A stretch of DNA of 64,000 bases from Chamaea fasciata (lineage: Eukaryota; Chordata; Aves; Passeriformes; Sylviidae): positions 62,001 through 126,000 of the forward strand of contig JARCOQ010000200.1 of the NCBI GenBank assembly GCA_029207755.1. Direction: 5' to 3'. Position numbers and translations under genes: made by a program. The notes under the pieces were generated by a model, which ran no database searches, was not told the DNA's origin, and saw only the letters and a list, made by a program, of their open reading frames with translations. The stretch's first letter is position 1; each line of letters begins with the position of its first letter. Positions 22,001 through 33,800 of this stretch are shown one piece after another.

Positions 22001-24929
22001 AGGGAGTTGGGCACAAAGGATGGCCTGTTTCCAGGGGTAAGTAAAGTCAGCTGCCCAGGTGCCTGATGTCAGTTTGTAGGAGGCCATTGGCCCTCCAAGT
22101 GAAGCGACGTTTCCAGCTTGTGGCAGCTTGCATCTGGAAGAAATCCTGTTCCGTTCGGGATTTTAGGTGCCAGAAGCTGTCGGCCTGGCAGAGGGAGTTG
22201 GGCACAAAGGATGGCCTGTTTCCAGGGGTAAGTAGAGTCAGCTGCCCAGGTGCCTGATGTCAGTTTATAGGAGGCCTTTGGCCCTCCAAGGGAAGGCAGT
22301 CTTCCAGTTTGTGGCAGCTTGCATCTGGAAGAAATGCTGTTCCGTTCGGGATTGTAGGTGGCCGGAGCAGGGTGCCCGGCAGAGGGAGTTGGGCACAAAG
22401 GATGGCCTGTTTCCAATGGTAAGTAAAGTCAGCTGCCCAGGTGCCTGATGTCAGTTTGTAGGAGGCCTTTGGCCCTCCAAGGGAAGACAGGTTTCCAGTT
22501 TGTGGCAGCTTGCATCTGGAAGAACTCCTGTTCCGTTCGGGATTGTAGGTGGCCAAGGCCAGGTGCCCGGCAAAGGGAGTTGGGCACAAATGATGGCCCG
22601 TTCTTAAGGAAAGTAAAGTCAGCTGCCCAGGTGCCTGATGTCAGTTTGTAGGAGGCCTTTGGCCCTCGATGGGAAGCCAGGTTTCCTGCTTGTGGCAGCT
22701 TGCATCTGGAAGAAATCCTGTTCCGTTCGAGATTGTAGGTGGCCGAGGCCAGTTGCCGGGCTGAGGGAGTTGGGCACAAAGGATGGCCTGTTTCCAGAAG
22801 TAACTAAAGTCAGCTGCCCAGGTGCCTGAGGGCAGTTTGTAGGAGGCCTTTGGCCCTCCATGGGAAGCCAGGCTTCCTGCTTCTGGCAGCTTGCATCAGG
22901 AAGGAATGCTGTTTCGTTCGGGATTGTAGGTGTCCGAGACCAGGTGCCCGGCAGAGGGAGTTGGGCACAAAGGATGTCCTGTTTAGAGGGGTAAGTAAAG
23001 TCAGCTGCCCACGTTCCTGATGTCAGTTTGTCGGAGGCCTTTGGCCATCCAAGGGAAGCCAGGCTTCCTGCTTGTGGCAGCTTGCATCTGGAAGAAATCC
23101 TGTTCCGTTCAGGATTGTAGGCGGCCGAGGCCTGGTGCCCGGCAGAGGGAGCGGGGAAGAAAGGATGGGCTGAATCCAGGGGTAAGTAAAGTCAGCTGCC
23201 CAGGTTCCTGATGTCAGTTTGTAGGAGGCCTTTGGCCCTCCAAGGGAAGCCATTCTTCCAGCTTGTAGCAGCTTGCATCTGGAAGAAATGCTGTTCCGTT
23301 CGGGATTGTAGGTGGCCGAGGCCAGGTGCCCGGCAGAGGGAGTTGGGCACAAACGATGGGCTGTTTCCAGGGGTAAGTAAAGTCAGCTGCCCAGGTGCCT
23401 GATGTCAGTTTGTAGGAGGCCTTTGGTCCTCCAAGGGCAGCCAGGCTTCCAGTTTGTGGCAGCTTGCATCTGAAAGAAATCCTGTTCCTTTCGGGATTGT
23501 AGGTGGCCAAGGCCAGGTGCCCGGCAGAGAGAGTTGGGCACAAAAGATGGCCTGTTTCCAGGGGTAAGTAAAGTCCGCTGCCCAGGTGCCTGATGTCAGT
23601 TTGTAGGAGGCCTTTGGCCCTCCAAGTGAAGCCAGGTTTCCTGCTTGTGGCACCTTGCATCTGGAAGAAATCCTGTTCCGTTCGGGATTGTAGGTGGCCG
23701 AGGCCAGGTGCCCGGCAGGGGGAGTTGGGCACAAAGGATGGCCTGTTTCCAGGGGTAAGTAAAGTCAGCTGCCCAGGTGCCTGATGTCAGTTTGTAGGAG
23801 GCCTTTGGCCCTCCATGGGAAGCCAGGTTTCCTGCTTGTGGCAGCTTGCATCTGGAAGAAATCCTGTTCCGTTCGGGATTGTAGGTGGGCGAGGCGTAGT
23901 GCCCGGCAGAGGGAGTTGGGCACAAAGGATGGGCTGTTTCCAGGGGTAAGTAAAGTCAGCTCCCCTGGTGCCTGATGTCAGTTTGTAGGAGGCCTTTGGC
24001 CCTCCAAGGAAAGCTAGTCTTCCTGTTCAAGGCAGCTTGCATCTGGAAGAAATGCTGTTCCGTTCGGGATTGTAGGTGGCCGAGGCCAGTTGCCGGGCTG
24101 AGGGAGTTGGGCACAAAGGATGGCCTGTTTCCAGGGGTAAGTAAAGTCAGCTGCCCAGGTGCCTGATGTCAGTTTGTAGGAGGCCATTGGCCCTCCAAGT
24201 GAAGCGACGTTTCCAGCTTGTGGCAGCTTGCATCTGGAAGAAATGCTGTTCCGTTCGGGATTTTAGGTGCCAGAAGCTGTGGGCCTGGCAGAGGGAGTTG
24301 GGCACAAAGGATGGCCTGTTTCCAGGGGTAAGTAAAGTCAGCTGCCCAGGTGCCTGATGTCAGTTTATAGGAGGCCTTTGGCCCTCCAAGGGAAGCCAGT
24401 CTTCCAGTTTGTGGCAGCTTGCATCTGGAAGAAATGCTGTTCCGTTCGGAATTGTAGGTGACCGAGGCCAGGTGCCCGGCAGAGGGAGTTGGGCACAAAG
24501 GATTGCCTGCTTCCAGGGGTAAGTAAAGTCAGCTGCCCAGGTGCCTGATGTCAGTTTGTAGGAGGCCTTTAGCCCTCCAAGTGAAGCCACGTTTCCAGCT
24601 TGTGGCAGCTTGCATCTGGAAGAACTCCTGTTCCGTTCGGGATTGTAGGTGGCCGAAGCTGTGGGACCGGCAGAGGGAGTTGGGCACAAAGGGTGGCCTG
24701 TTTCCAGGGGTAAGTAAAGTCAGCTGCCCAGGTGCCTGATGTCAGTTTGTAGGAGGCCTTCGGCCCTCCAAGGGAAGCAAGTCTTCCTGTTCAAGGCAGC
24801 TTGCATCTGGAAGAAATCCTGTTCCGTTTGGGATTGTAGGTGGCCGAGGCGAGGTGCCCGGCAGAGGGAGTTGAGCACAAAGGATGGCCTGTTTTCAGGG
24901 GTAAGTAAAGTCAGCTGCCCAGGTGCCTG
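19010..24929. repeat. 31-unit higher-order repeat, copy 1
   Basis: A 5,920-bp block (31 units less one base) is followed immediately by a second copy at 24,930-30,849. Unit subtypes run in the same order throughout, and rare markers such as the CCTAGGG unit, CAATTTTTAGG, GTTGCGTTAGAG, CGCGGATGAG and TTCTTAAGG recur exactly 5,920 bp apart. Reading both copies I noticed about a dozen single-base differences outside one replaced patch, which implies identity well above 99%. The missing base comes from the TTCTTAAGG unit near 22,605. Confidence 0.9.
19421..19426. other. AvrII site (CCTAGG) tagging one unit subtype
   Basis: The CCTAGGG subtype places a rare CCTAGG at 19,421, 25,341, 35,272, 37,564, 39,283 and 41,763; an unrelated CCTAGG lies at 8,993. 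The predicted spacings of 5,920, 9,931, 2,292, 1,719 and 2,480 bp give a physical test of the core assembly. I searched by eye, so further sites are possible. Confidence 0.7.
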
Positions 24930-27900
24930 ATGTCAGTTTGTAGGAGGCCTTTAGCCCTCCAAGTGAAGCCACGTTTCCAGCTTGTGGCAGCTTGCATCTG
25001 GAAGAACTCCTGTTCCGTTCGGGATTGTAGGTGGCCGAAGCTGTGGGACCGGCAGAGGGAGTTGGGCACAAAGGGTGGCCTGTTTCCAGGGGTAAGTAAA
25101 GTCAGCTGCCCAGGTGCCTGATGTCAGTTTGTAGGAGGTCTTTGGCCCTCCAAGGGAAGCAAGTCTTCCTGTTCAAGGCAGCTTGCATCTGGAAGAAATC
25201 CTGTTCCGTTTGGGATTGTAGGTGGCCGAGGCGAGGTGCCCGGCAGAGGGAGTTGAGCACAAAGGATGGCCTGTTTCAAGGGGTAAGTAAAGTCAGCTGC
25301 CCAGGTGCCTGATGTCAGTTTGTAGGAGGCCTTTGGCCCTCCTAGGGAAGCTAGTCTTCCTGTTCAAGGCAGCTTGCATCTGGAAGAAATCCTGTTCCGT
25401 TCGGGATTGTAGGTGGCCGAGGCCAGGTGCCCGGCAGAGGGAGTTGAGCACAAAGGATGGCCTGTTTCCAGGGGTAAGTAAACTCAGCTGCCCAGGTGCC
25501 TGATGTCAGTTTGTAGGAGGCCTTTGGCCCTCCATGGGAAACCAGGCTTCCTGCTTGTGGCAGCTTGCATCAGGAAGGAATGCTGTTTCGTTCGGGATTG
25601 TAGGTGGCCGAGAGCAGGTGCCCGGCAGAGGGAGTTGGGCACAAATGATGTCCTGTTTAGAAAGGTAAGTAAAGTCAGCTGCCCACGTGCCTGATGTCAG
25701 TTTGTCGGAGTCGTTTGGCCCTCCAAGGGAAGCCAGGCTTCCTGCTTGTGGCAGCTTGCATCTGGAAGAAATCCTGTTCCGTTCAGGATTGTAGGCAGCC
25801 GAGGCCAGGTGCCCGGCAGAGGGAGTTGGGCACAAAGGATGGGCTGTTTCCAGGGGTAAGGAAAGTCAGCTGCCCAGGTGCCTGATGTCAGTCTGTAGGA
25901 GGCCTTTGGCCCTCCAAGGGAAGCCATTCTTCCAGCTTGTGGCAGCTTGCATCAGGAAGAAATGCTGTTCCGTTCGGGAGTGTAGGTGGCCGAGGCCAGG
26001 TGCCCGGCAGAGGGAGTTGGGCACAAATGATGGCCTTTTTCATGAGGAAAGTAAAGTCAGCTGCCCAAGTGCCTGATGTCAGTTTGTAGGAGGCCTTTGG
26101 TCCTCCATGGGATGCCAGGCTTCCAGCTAGTAGCAGCCTTCATCGGGAAGAAATCCTGTTCCGTTCGGGATTGTAGGTGGCCAAGGCCAGGTGCCCGGCA
26201 GAGGGAGTTGGGCACAAAGGATGGCCTGTTTCCAGGGGTAAGTAAAGTCAGCTGCCCAGGTGCCTGATGTCAGTTTGTAGGAGGCCTTTGGCCCTCCAAG
26301 AGAAGCCAGGCTTCCTGCTTGTGGCAGCTTGCATCTGGAAGAAATGCTGTTCCGTTCGGGACTGTAGGTGGCCGGAGCAGGGTGCCCGGCTGAGGCAGTG
26401 GGGCACAAAGGATGGCCTGTTTCCAGGGGTAAGTAAGGTCAGCTGCCCAGGTGCCTGATGTCAGTTTGTAGGAGGCCTTTGGCCCTCCAAGGGAAGCCAG
26501 GTTTCCTACTTGTGGCAGCTTGCATCTGGAAGAAATCCTATTCCGTTCTGGATTGTAGGTGGTCGAAGCTGTTGGACCGGCAGAGGGAGTTGGGCACAAA
26601 GGATGGCCTGTTTCCAGGGGTAAGTAAAGTCAGCTGCCCAGGTGCCTGATGTCAGTTTGTAGGAGGCCTTTGGCCCTCCAAGGGAAGCAAGTCTTCCTGT
26701 TCAAGGCAGCTTGCATCTGGAAGAAATGCTGTTCCGTTCGGGATTGTAGGTGGCCTAGCCCAGTTGCGCGGATGAGAGAGTTCGGCACAAAGGATGTCCT
26801 GTTTCCAGAAGTAAGTAATGTCAGCTGCCCAGGTGCCTGATGTCAGTTTGTAGGAGGCCTTTGGCCCTCCATGGGAAGCCAGGCTTCCTGCTTGTGGCAG
26901 CTTGCATCTGGAAGAAATCCTGTTGCGTTAGAGATTGTAGGTGGCCGAAGCCTGGTGCCCGGCAGAGGGAGTTGGGCACAAATGATGGCCTGATTCATGA
27001 GGAAAGTAAAGTCAGCTGCCAAGGTGCCTGATGTCAATTTTTAGGAGGCCTTTGGCCCTCCATGGGAAGCTAGTCTTCCAGTTTTTGGCAGTTTGCATCT
27101 GGAAGAAATCCTGTTCCGTTCGGGATTGTAGGTGGCCGAGGCCAGGTGCCCGGCAGAGGGAGTTGGGCACAAAGGATGGCCTGTTTCCAGGGGTAAGTAA
27201 AGTCAGCTGCCCAGGTGCCTGATGTCAGTTTGTAGGAGGCCTTTGGCCCTCCAAGTGAAGCGACGTTTCCAGCTTGCGGCAGCTTGCATCTAGAAGACCT
27301 CCTGTTCCGTTTAGGACTGTAGGTGGTCGAGGCCAGGTGCCCGGCAGAGGGAGTTGGGCACAAAGGATGGCCTGTTTCCAGGGGTAAGTAAAGTCAGCTG
27401 CCCAGGTGCCTGATGTCAGTTTGTAGGTGACCTTTGGCCCTCCAAACGAAGCACGTCTTCCAGTTTGTGGCAGCTTGCATCTGGAAGAAATCCTGTTCCG
27501 TTTGGGATTGTACGTGGCCGAGGCGAGGTGCCCGGCAGAGGGAGTTGGGCAAAAAGGATGGTCTGTTTCCAGGGGTAAGTAAAGTCAGCTGCCCAGGTGC
27601 CTGATGTCAGTTTGTAGGAGGCCTTTGGCCCTCCATGGGAAGCCAGGTTTCCTGCTTGTGGCAGCTTGCATCTGGAAGAAATCCTGTTCCGTTCGGGATT
27701 GTAGGTGGGCGAGGCGTAGTGCCCGGCAGAGGGAGTTGGGCACAAAGGATGGCCTGTTTCCAGGGGTAAGTAAAGTCAGCTCCCCTGGTGCCTGATGTCA
27801 GTTTGTAGGAGGCCTTTGGCCCTCCAAGGAAAGCTAGTCTTCCTGTTCAAGGCAGCTTGCATCTGGAAGAAATGCTGTTCCGTTCGGGATTGTAGGTGGC

Positions 27901-30849
27901 CGAGGCCAGTTGCCGGGCTGAGGGAGTTGGGCACAAAGGATGGCCTGTTTCCAGGGGTAAGTAAAGTCAGCTGCCCAGGTGCCTGATGTCAGTTTGTAGG
28001 AGGCCATTGGCCCTCCAAGTGAAGCGACGTTTCCAGCTTGTGGCAGCTTGCATCTGGAAGAAATCCTGTTCCGTTCGGGATTTTAGGTGCCAGAAGCTGT
28101 GGGCCTGGCAGAGGGAGTTGGGCACAAAGGATGGCCTGTTTCCAGGGGTAAGTAGAGTCAGCTGCCCAGGTGCCTGATGTCAGTTTATAGGAGGCCTTTG
28201 GCCCTCCAAGGGAAGGCAGTCTTCCAGTTTGTGGCAGCTGGCATCTGGAAGAAATGCTGTTCCGTTCGGGATTGTAGGTGGCCGGAGCAGGGTGCCCGGC
28301 AGAGGGAGTTGGGCACAAAGGATGGCCTGTTTCCAATGGTAAGTAAAGTCAGCTGCCCAGGTGCCTGATGTCAGTTTGTAGGAGGCCTTTGGCCCTCCAA
28401 GGGAAGACAGGTTTCCAGTTTGTGGCAGCTTGCATCTGGAAGAAATCCTGTTCCGTTCGGGATTGTAGGTGGCCAAGGCCAGGTGCCCGGCAAAGGGAGT
28501 TGGGCACAAATGATGGCCCGTTCTTAAGGAAAGTAAAGTCAGCTGCCCAGGTGCCTGATGTCAGTTTGTAGGAGGCCTTTGGCCCTCGATGGGAAGCCAG
28601 GTTTCCTGCTTGTGGCAGCTTGCATCTGGAAGAAATCCTGTTCCGTTCGAGATTGTAGGTGGCCGAGGCCAGTTGCCGGGCTGAGGGAGTTGGGCACAAA
28701 GGATGGCCTGTTTCCAGAAGTAACTAAAGTCAGCTGCCCAGGTGCCTGAGGGCAGTTTGTAGGAGGCCTTTGGCCCTCCATGGGAAGCCAGGCTTCCTGC
28801 TTCTGGCAGCTTGCATCAGGAAGGAATGCTGTTTCGTTCGGGATTGTAGGTGTCCGAGACCAGGTGCCCGGCAGAGGGAGTTGGGCACAAAGGATGTCCT
28901 GTTTAGAGGGGTAAGTAAAGTCAGCTGCCCACGTTCCTGATGTCAGTTTGTCGGAGGCCTTTGGCCATCCAAGGGAAGCCAGGCTTCCTGCTTGTGGCAG
29001 CTTGCATCTGGAAGAAATCCTGTTCCGTTCAGGATTGTAGGCGGCCGAGGCCTGGTGCCCGGCAGAGGGAGCGGGGAAGAAAGGATGGGCTGAATCCAGG
29101 GGTAAGTAAAGTCAGCTGCCCAGGTTCCTGATGTCAGTTTGTAGGAGGCCTTTGGCCCTCCAAGGGAAGCCATTCTTCCAGCTTGTAGCAGCTTGCATCT
29201 GGAAGAAATGCTGTTTCGTTCGGGATTGTAGGTGGCCGAGAGCAGGTGCCCGGCAGAGGGAGTTGGGCACAAATGATGTCCTGTTTAGAAAGGTAAGTAA
29301 AGTCAGCTGCCCACGTGCCTGATGTCAGTTTGTCGGAGTCCTTTGGCCCTCCAAGGGAAGCCAGGCTTCCTGCTTGTGGCAGCTTGCATCTGAAAGAAAT
29401 CCTGTTCCTTTCGGGATTGTAGGTGGCCAAGGCCAGGTGCCCGGCAGAGGGAGTTGGGCACAAAAGATGGCCTGTTTCCAGGGGTAAGTAAAGTCCGCTG
29501 CCCAGGTGCCTGATGTCAGTTTGTAGGAGGCCTTTGGCCCTCCAAGTGAAGCCAGGTTTCCTGCTTGTGGTACCTTGCATCTGGAAGAAATCCTGTTCCG
29601 TTCGGGATTGTAGGTGGCCGAGGCCAGGTGCCCGGCAGGGGGAGTTGGGCACAAAGGATGGCCTGTTTCCAGGGGTAAGTAAAGTCAGCTGCCCAGGTGC
29701 CTGATGTCAGTTTGTAGGAGGCCTTTGGCCCTCCATGGGAAGCCAGGTTTCCTGCTTGTGGCAGCTTGCATCTGGAAGAAATCCTGTTCCGTTCGGGATT
29801 GTAGGTGGGCGAGGCGTAGTGCCCGGCAGAGGGAGTTGGGCACAAAGGATGGGCTGTTTCCAGGGGTAAGTAAAGTCAGCTCCCCTGGTGCCTGATGTCA
29901 GTTTGTAGGAGGCCTTTGGCCCTCCAAGGAAAGCTAGTCTTCCTGTTCAAGGCAGCTTGCATCTGGAAGAAATGCTGTTCCGTTCGGGATTGTAGGTGGC
30001 CGAGGCCAGTTGCCGGGCTGAGGGAGTTGGGCACAAAGGATGGCCTGTTTCCAGGGGTAAGTAAAGTCAGCTGCCCAGGTGCCTGATGTCAGTTTGTAGG
30101 AGGCCATTGGCCCTCCAAGTGAAGCGACGTTTCCAGCTTGTGGCAGCTTGCATCTGGAAGAAATCCTGTTCCGTTCGGGATTTTAGGTGCCAGAAGCTGT
30201 GGGCCTGGCAGAGGGAGTTGGGCACAAAGGATGGCCTGTTTCCAGGGGTAAGTAAAGTCAGCTGCCCAGGTGCCTGATGTCAGTTTATAGGAGGCCTTTG
30301 GCCCTCCAAGGGAAGCCAGTCTTCCAGTTTGTGGCAGCTTGCATCTGGAAGAAATGCTGTTCCGTTCGGAATTGTAGGTGACCGAGGCCAGGTGCCCGGC
30401 AGAGGGAGTTGGGCACAAAGGATGGCCTGCTTCCAGGGGTAAGTAAAGTCAGCTGCCCAGGTGCCTGATGTCAGTTTGTAGGAGGCCTTTAGCCCTCCAA
30501 GTGAAGCCACGTTTCCAGCTTGTGGCAGCTTGCATCTGGAAGAACTCCTGTTCCGTTCGGGATTGTAGGTGGCCGAAGCTGTGGGACCGGCAGAGGGAGT
30601 TGGGCACAAAGGGTGGCCTGTTTCCAGGGGTAAGTAAAGTCAGCTGCCCAGGTGCCTGATGTCAGTTTGTAGGAGGCCTTCGGCCCTCCAAGGGAAGCAA
30701 GTCTTCCTGTTCAAGGCAGCTTGCATCTGGAAGAAATCCTGTTCCGTTTGGGATTGTAGGTGGCCGAGGCGAGGTGCCCGGCAGAGGGAGTTGAGCACAA
30801 AGGATGGCCTGTTTTCAGGGGTAAGTAAAGTCAGCTGCCCAGGTGCCTG
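24930..30849. repeat. 31-unit higher-order repeat, copy 2
   Basis: Second tandem copy of the 5,920-bp block. It differs from copy 1 by scattered substitutions, for example GAGTTGGGCAC at 26,205 against GAGTAGGGCAC at 20,285, and GGCAGCTGGC near 28,235 against GGCAGCTTGC. It also carries one foreign patch at 29,216-29,373. At its end the array continues with the CATCAGGAAGGAATG unit as in block D1, so the duplication was an in-register exchange between GCTGTGGGACCGGC-type units. Confidence 0.9.
29216..29373. repeat. Gene-conversion patch inside 31-unit copy 2
   Basis: Within copy 2 this 158-bp minimal tract departs from copy 1 (23,296-23,453) at many positions. Instead it appears to match 30,935-31,092, which lies 1,719 bp (exactly 9 units) downstream. 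Diagnostic bases are GTTTCG, CGAGAGCAGG, TTTAGAAAGG, CCCACGTGCC and TCGGAGTCC. Both flanks return to the copy-1 sequence, including the rare CATCTGAAAG and TCCTTTCGGG just to the right. GAGTCC, rather than the GAGTCG of units 19,774 and 25,694, points to a donor like 31,041 or 15,190. Confidence 0.8.
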
Positions 30850-33800
30850 ATGTCAGTTTGTAGGAGGCCTTTGGCCCTCCATGGGAAACCAGGCTTCCTG
30901 CTTGTGGCAGCTTGCATCAGGAAGGAATGCTGTTTCGTTCGGGATTGTAGGTGGCCGAGAGCAGGTGCCCGGCAGAGGGAGTTGGGCACAAATGATGTCC
31001 TGTTTAGAAAGGTAAGTAAAGTCAGCTGCCCACGTGCCTGATGTCAGTTTGTCGGAGTCCTTTGGCCCTCCAAGGGAAGCCAGGCTTCCTGCTTGTGGCA
31101 GCTTGCATCTGGAAGAAATCCTGTTCCGTTCAGGATTGTAGGCGGCCGAGGCCAGGTGCCCGGCAGAGGGAGTTGGGCACAAAGGATGGGCTGTTTCCAA
31201 GGGTAAGGAAAGTCAGCTGCCCAGGTGCCTGATGTCAGTCTGTAGGAGGCCTTTGGCCCTCCAAGGGAAGCCATTCTTCCTGCTTGTGGCAGCTTGCATC
31301 AGGAAGAAATGCTGTTCCGTTCGGGAGTGTAGGTGGCCGAGGCCAGGTGCCCGGCAGAGGGAGTTGGGCACAAATGATGGCCTTTTTCATGAGGAAAGTA
31401 AAGTCAGCTGCCCAAGTGCCTGATGTCAGTTTGTAGGAGGCCTTTGGTCCTCCATGGGATGCCAGGCTTCCAGCTAGTAGCAGCTTGCATCGGGAAGAAA
31501 TCCTGTTCCGTTCGGGATTGTAGGTGGCCAAGGCCAGGTGCCCGGCAGAGGGAGTTGGGCACAAAGGATGGGCTGTTTCCAGGGGTAAGTAAAGTCAGCT
31601 GCCCAGGTGCCTGATGTCAGTTTGTAGGAGGCCTTTGGCCCTCCAAGGGAAGCCACGTTTCCAGCTTGAGGCAGCTTGCATCTGGAAGAACTCCTGATCC
31701 GTTCGGGATTGTAGGTGGTTGAGGCCAGGTGCCCGGCAGGGGGAGTTGGGCACAAAGGATGGTTTGCTTCCAGGGGTAAGTAAAGTCAGCTGCCCAGGTG
31801 CCTGATGTCAGTTTGTAGGAGGCCTTTGGCCCTCCAAGAGAAGCCAGGCTTCCTGCTTGTGGCAGCTTGCATCTGGAAGAAATGCTGTTCCGTTCGGGAC
31901 TGTAGGTGGCCGGAGCAGGGTGCCCGGCTGAGGCAGTGGGGCACAAAGGATGGCCTGTTTCTAGGGGTAAGTAAGGTCAGCTGCCCAGGTGCCTGATGTC
32001 AGTTTGTAGGAGGCCTTTGGCCCTCCAAGTGAAGCGACGTTTCCAGCTTGTGGCAGCTTGCATCTGGAAGAAATGCTGTTCCGTTCGGGATTTTATGTGG
32101 CAGAAGCTGTGGGCCCGGCAGAGGGAGTTGGGCACATAGGATGGCCTGTTTCCAGGGGTAAGTAAAGTCAGCTGCTCAGGTGCCTGATGTCAGTTTGTAG
32201 GAGGCCTTTGGCCCTCCATGGGAAGCCCCGCTTCCAGCTTGTGGGAGCTTGCATCTGGAAGAAATCCTGTTCCGTTCGGGAGTGTAGGTGGCCGAGGCCT
32301 GGTGCCTGGCAGAGGGGGTTGGGCACAAAGGATGTCCTGTTTCCAGGGGTAAGTAAAGTCAGCTGCCCAGGTGCCTGATGTCAGTTTGTAGGAGGCCTTT
32401 GGCCCTCCAAGGGAAGCCACGTTTCCAGATTGTGGCAGCTTGCATCTGGAAGAACTCCTGTTCCGTTCGGGATTGTAGATGGCCGAAGCTGTGGGACGGG
32501 CAGAGGGAGTTGGGCACAAAGGATGGGCTGTTTCCAGGGGTAAGTAAATTCAGCTACCCAGGTGCCTGATGTCAGTTTGTAGGAGGCCTTTGGCCCTCCA
32601 AGGGAAGCAAGTCTTCCTGTTCAAGGCAGCTTGCATCTGGAAGCAATCCTGTAACGTTCGGGATTGTAGGTGGCCTAGCCCAGTTGCGCGGATGAGAGAG
32701 TTGGGCACAAAGGATGTCCTGTTTCCAGAAGTAAGTAAAGTCACCTGCCCAGGTGCCTGATGTAAGTTTGTAGGAGGCCTTGGGCCCTCCATGTGAAGCC
32801 AGGCTTCCTGCTTGTGGAAGCTTGCATCTGGAAGAAATCCTGTTCCGTTCAAGATTGTAGGTGGTCGAGGCCTGGTGCCCGGCAGAGGGAGTTGGGCTCA
32901 AAGGATGGCCTGTTTCCAGGGGTAAGTAAAGTCAGCTGCCCAGGTGCCTCATGTCAGTTTGTAGGAGGCCTTTGGCCCTCCAAGTGAAGCTAGTCTTCCT
33001 GTTTACGGCAGCGTGCATCTGGAAGAAATCCTGTTCCGTTCGGGATTGTAGGTGGCCGAAGCCAGGTGTCCGGCAGAGGGAGTTGGGCACAAATGATGGC
33101 CTATTTCATGAGGAAAGTAAAGTCAGCTGCCCAGGTGCCTGATGTCAGTTTGTAGGAGGCCTTTGGCCCTCCAAGGGAAGCTAGTCTTCCAGTTTGTGGC
33201 AGTTTCCATCTGGAAGAAATCCTGTTCCGTTCGGGATTGTAGGTGGCCGAGGCCTGGTGCCCGGCAGAGGGAGTTGGGCACAAAGGATGGCCTGTTTCCA
33301 GGGGTAAGTAAAGTCAGCTGCCCAGGTGCCTGATGTCAGTTTGTAGGAGGCCTTTGGCCCTCCAAGTGAAGCGACGTTTCCAGCTTGTGGCAGCTTGCTT
33401 CTAGAAGAACTCCTGTTCCGTTTAGGATTGTAGGTGGTCGAGGCCAGGTGCCCGGTAGAGGGCGTTGGACACAAAGGATGGCCTGTTTCCAGGGGTAAGT
33501 AAAGTCAGCTGCCCAGGTGCCTGATGTCAGTTTGTAGGAGGCCTTTGGCCCTCCAAGGGAAGCTAGTCTTCCTGTTCAAGGCAGCTTGCATCTGGAAGAA
33601 ATCCTGTTCCGTTCGAGATTGTAGGTGGCCGAGGCCAGTTGCCGGGCTGAGGGAGTTGGGCACAAAGGATGGCCTGTTTCCAGAAGTAACTAAAGTCAGC
33701 TGCCCAGGTGCCATAGGGCAGTTTGTAGGAGGCCTTTGGCCCTCCATGGGAAGCCAGGCTTCCTGCTTCTGGCAGCTTGCATCAGGAAGGAATGCTGTTT

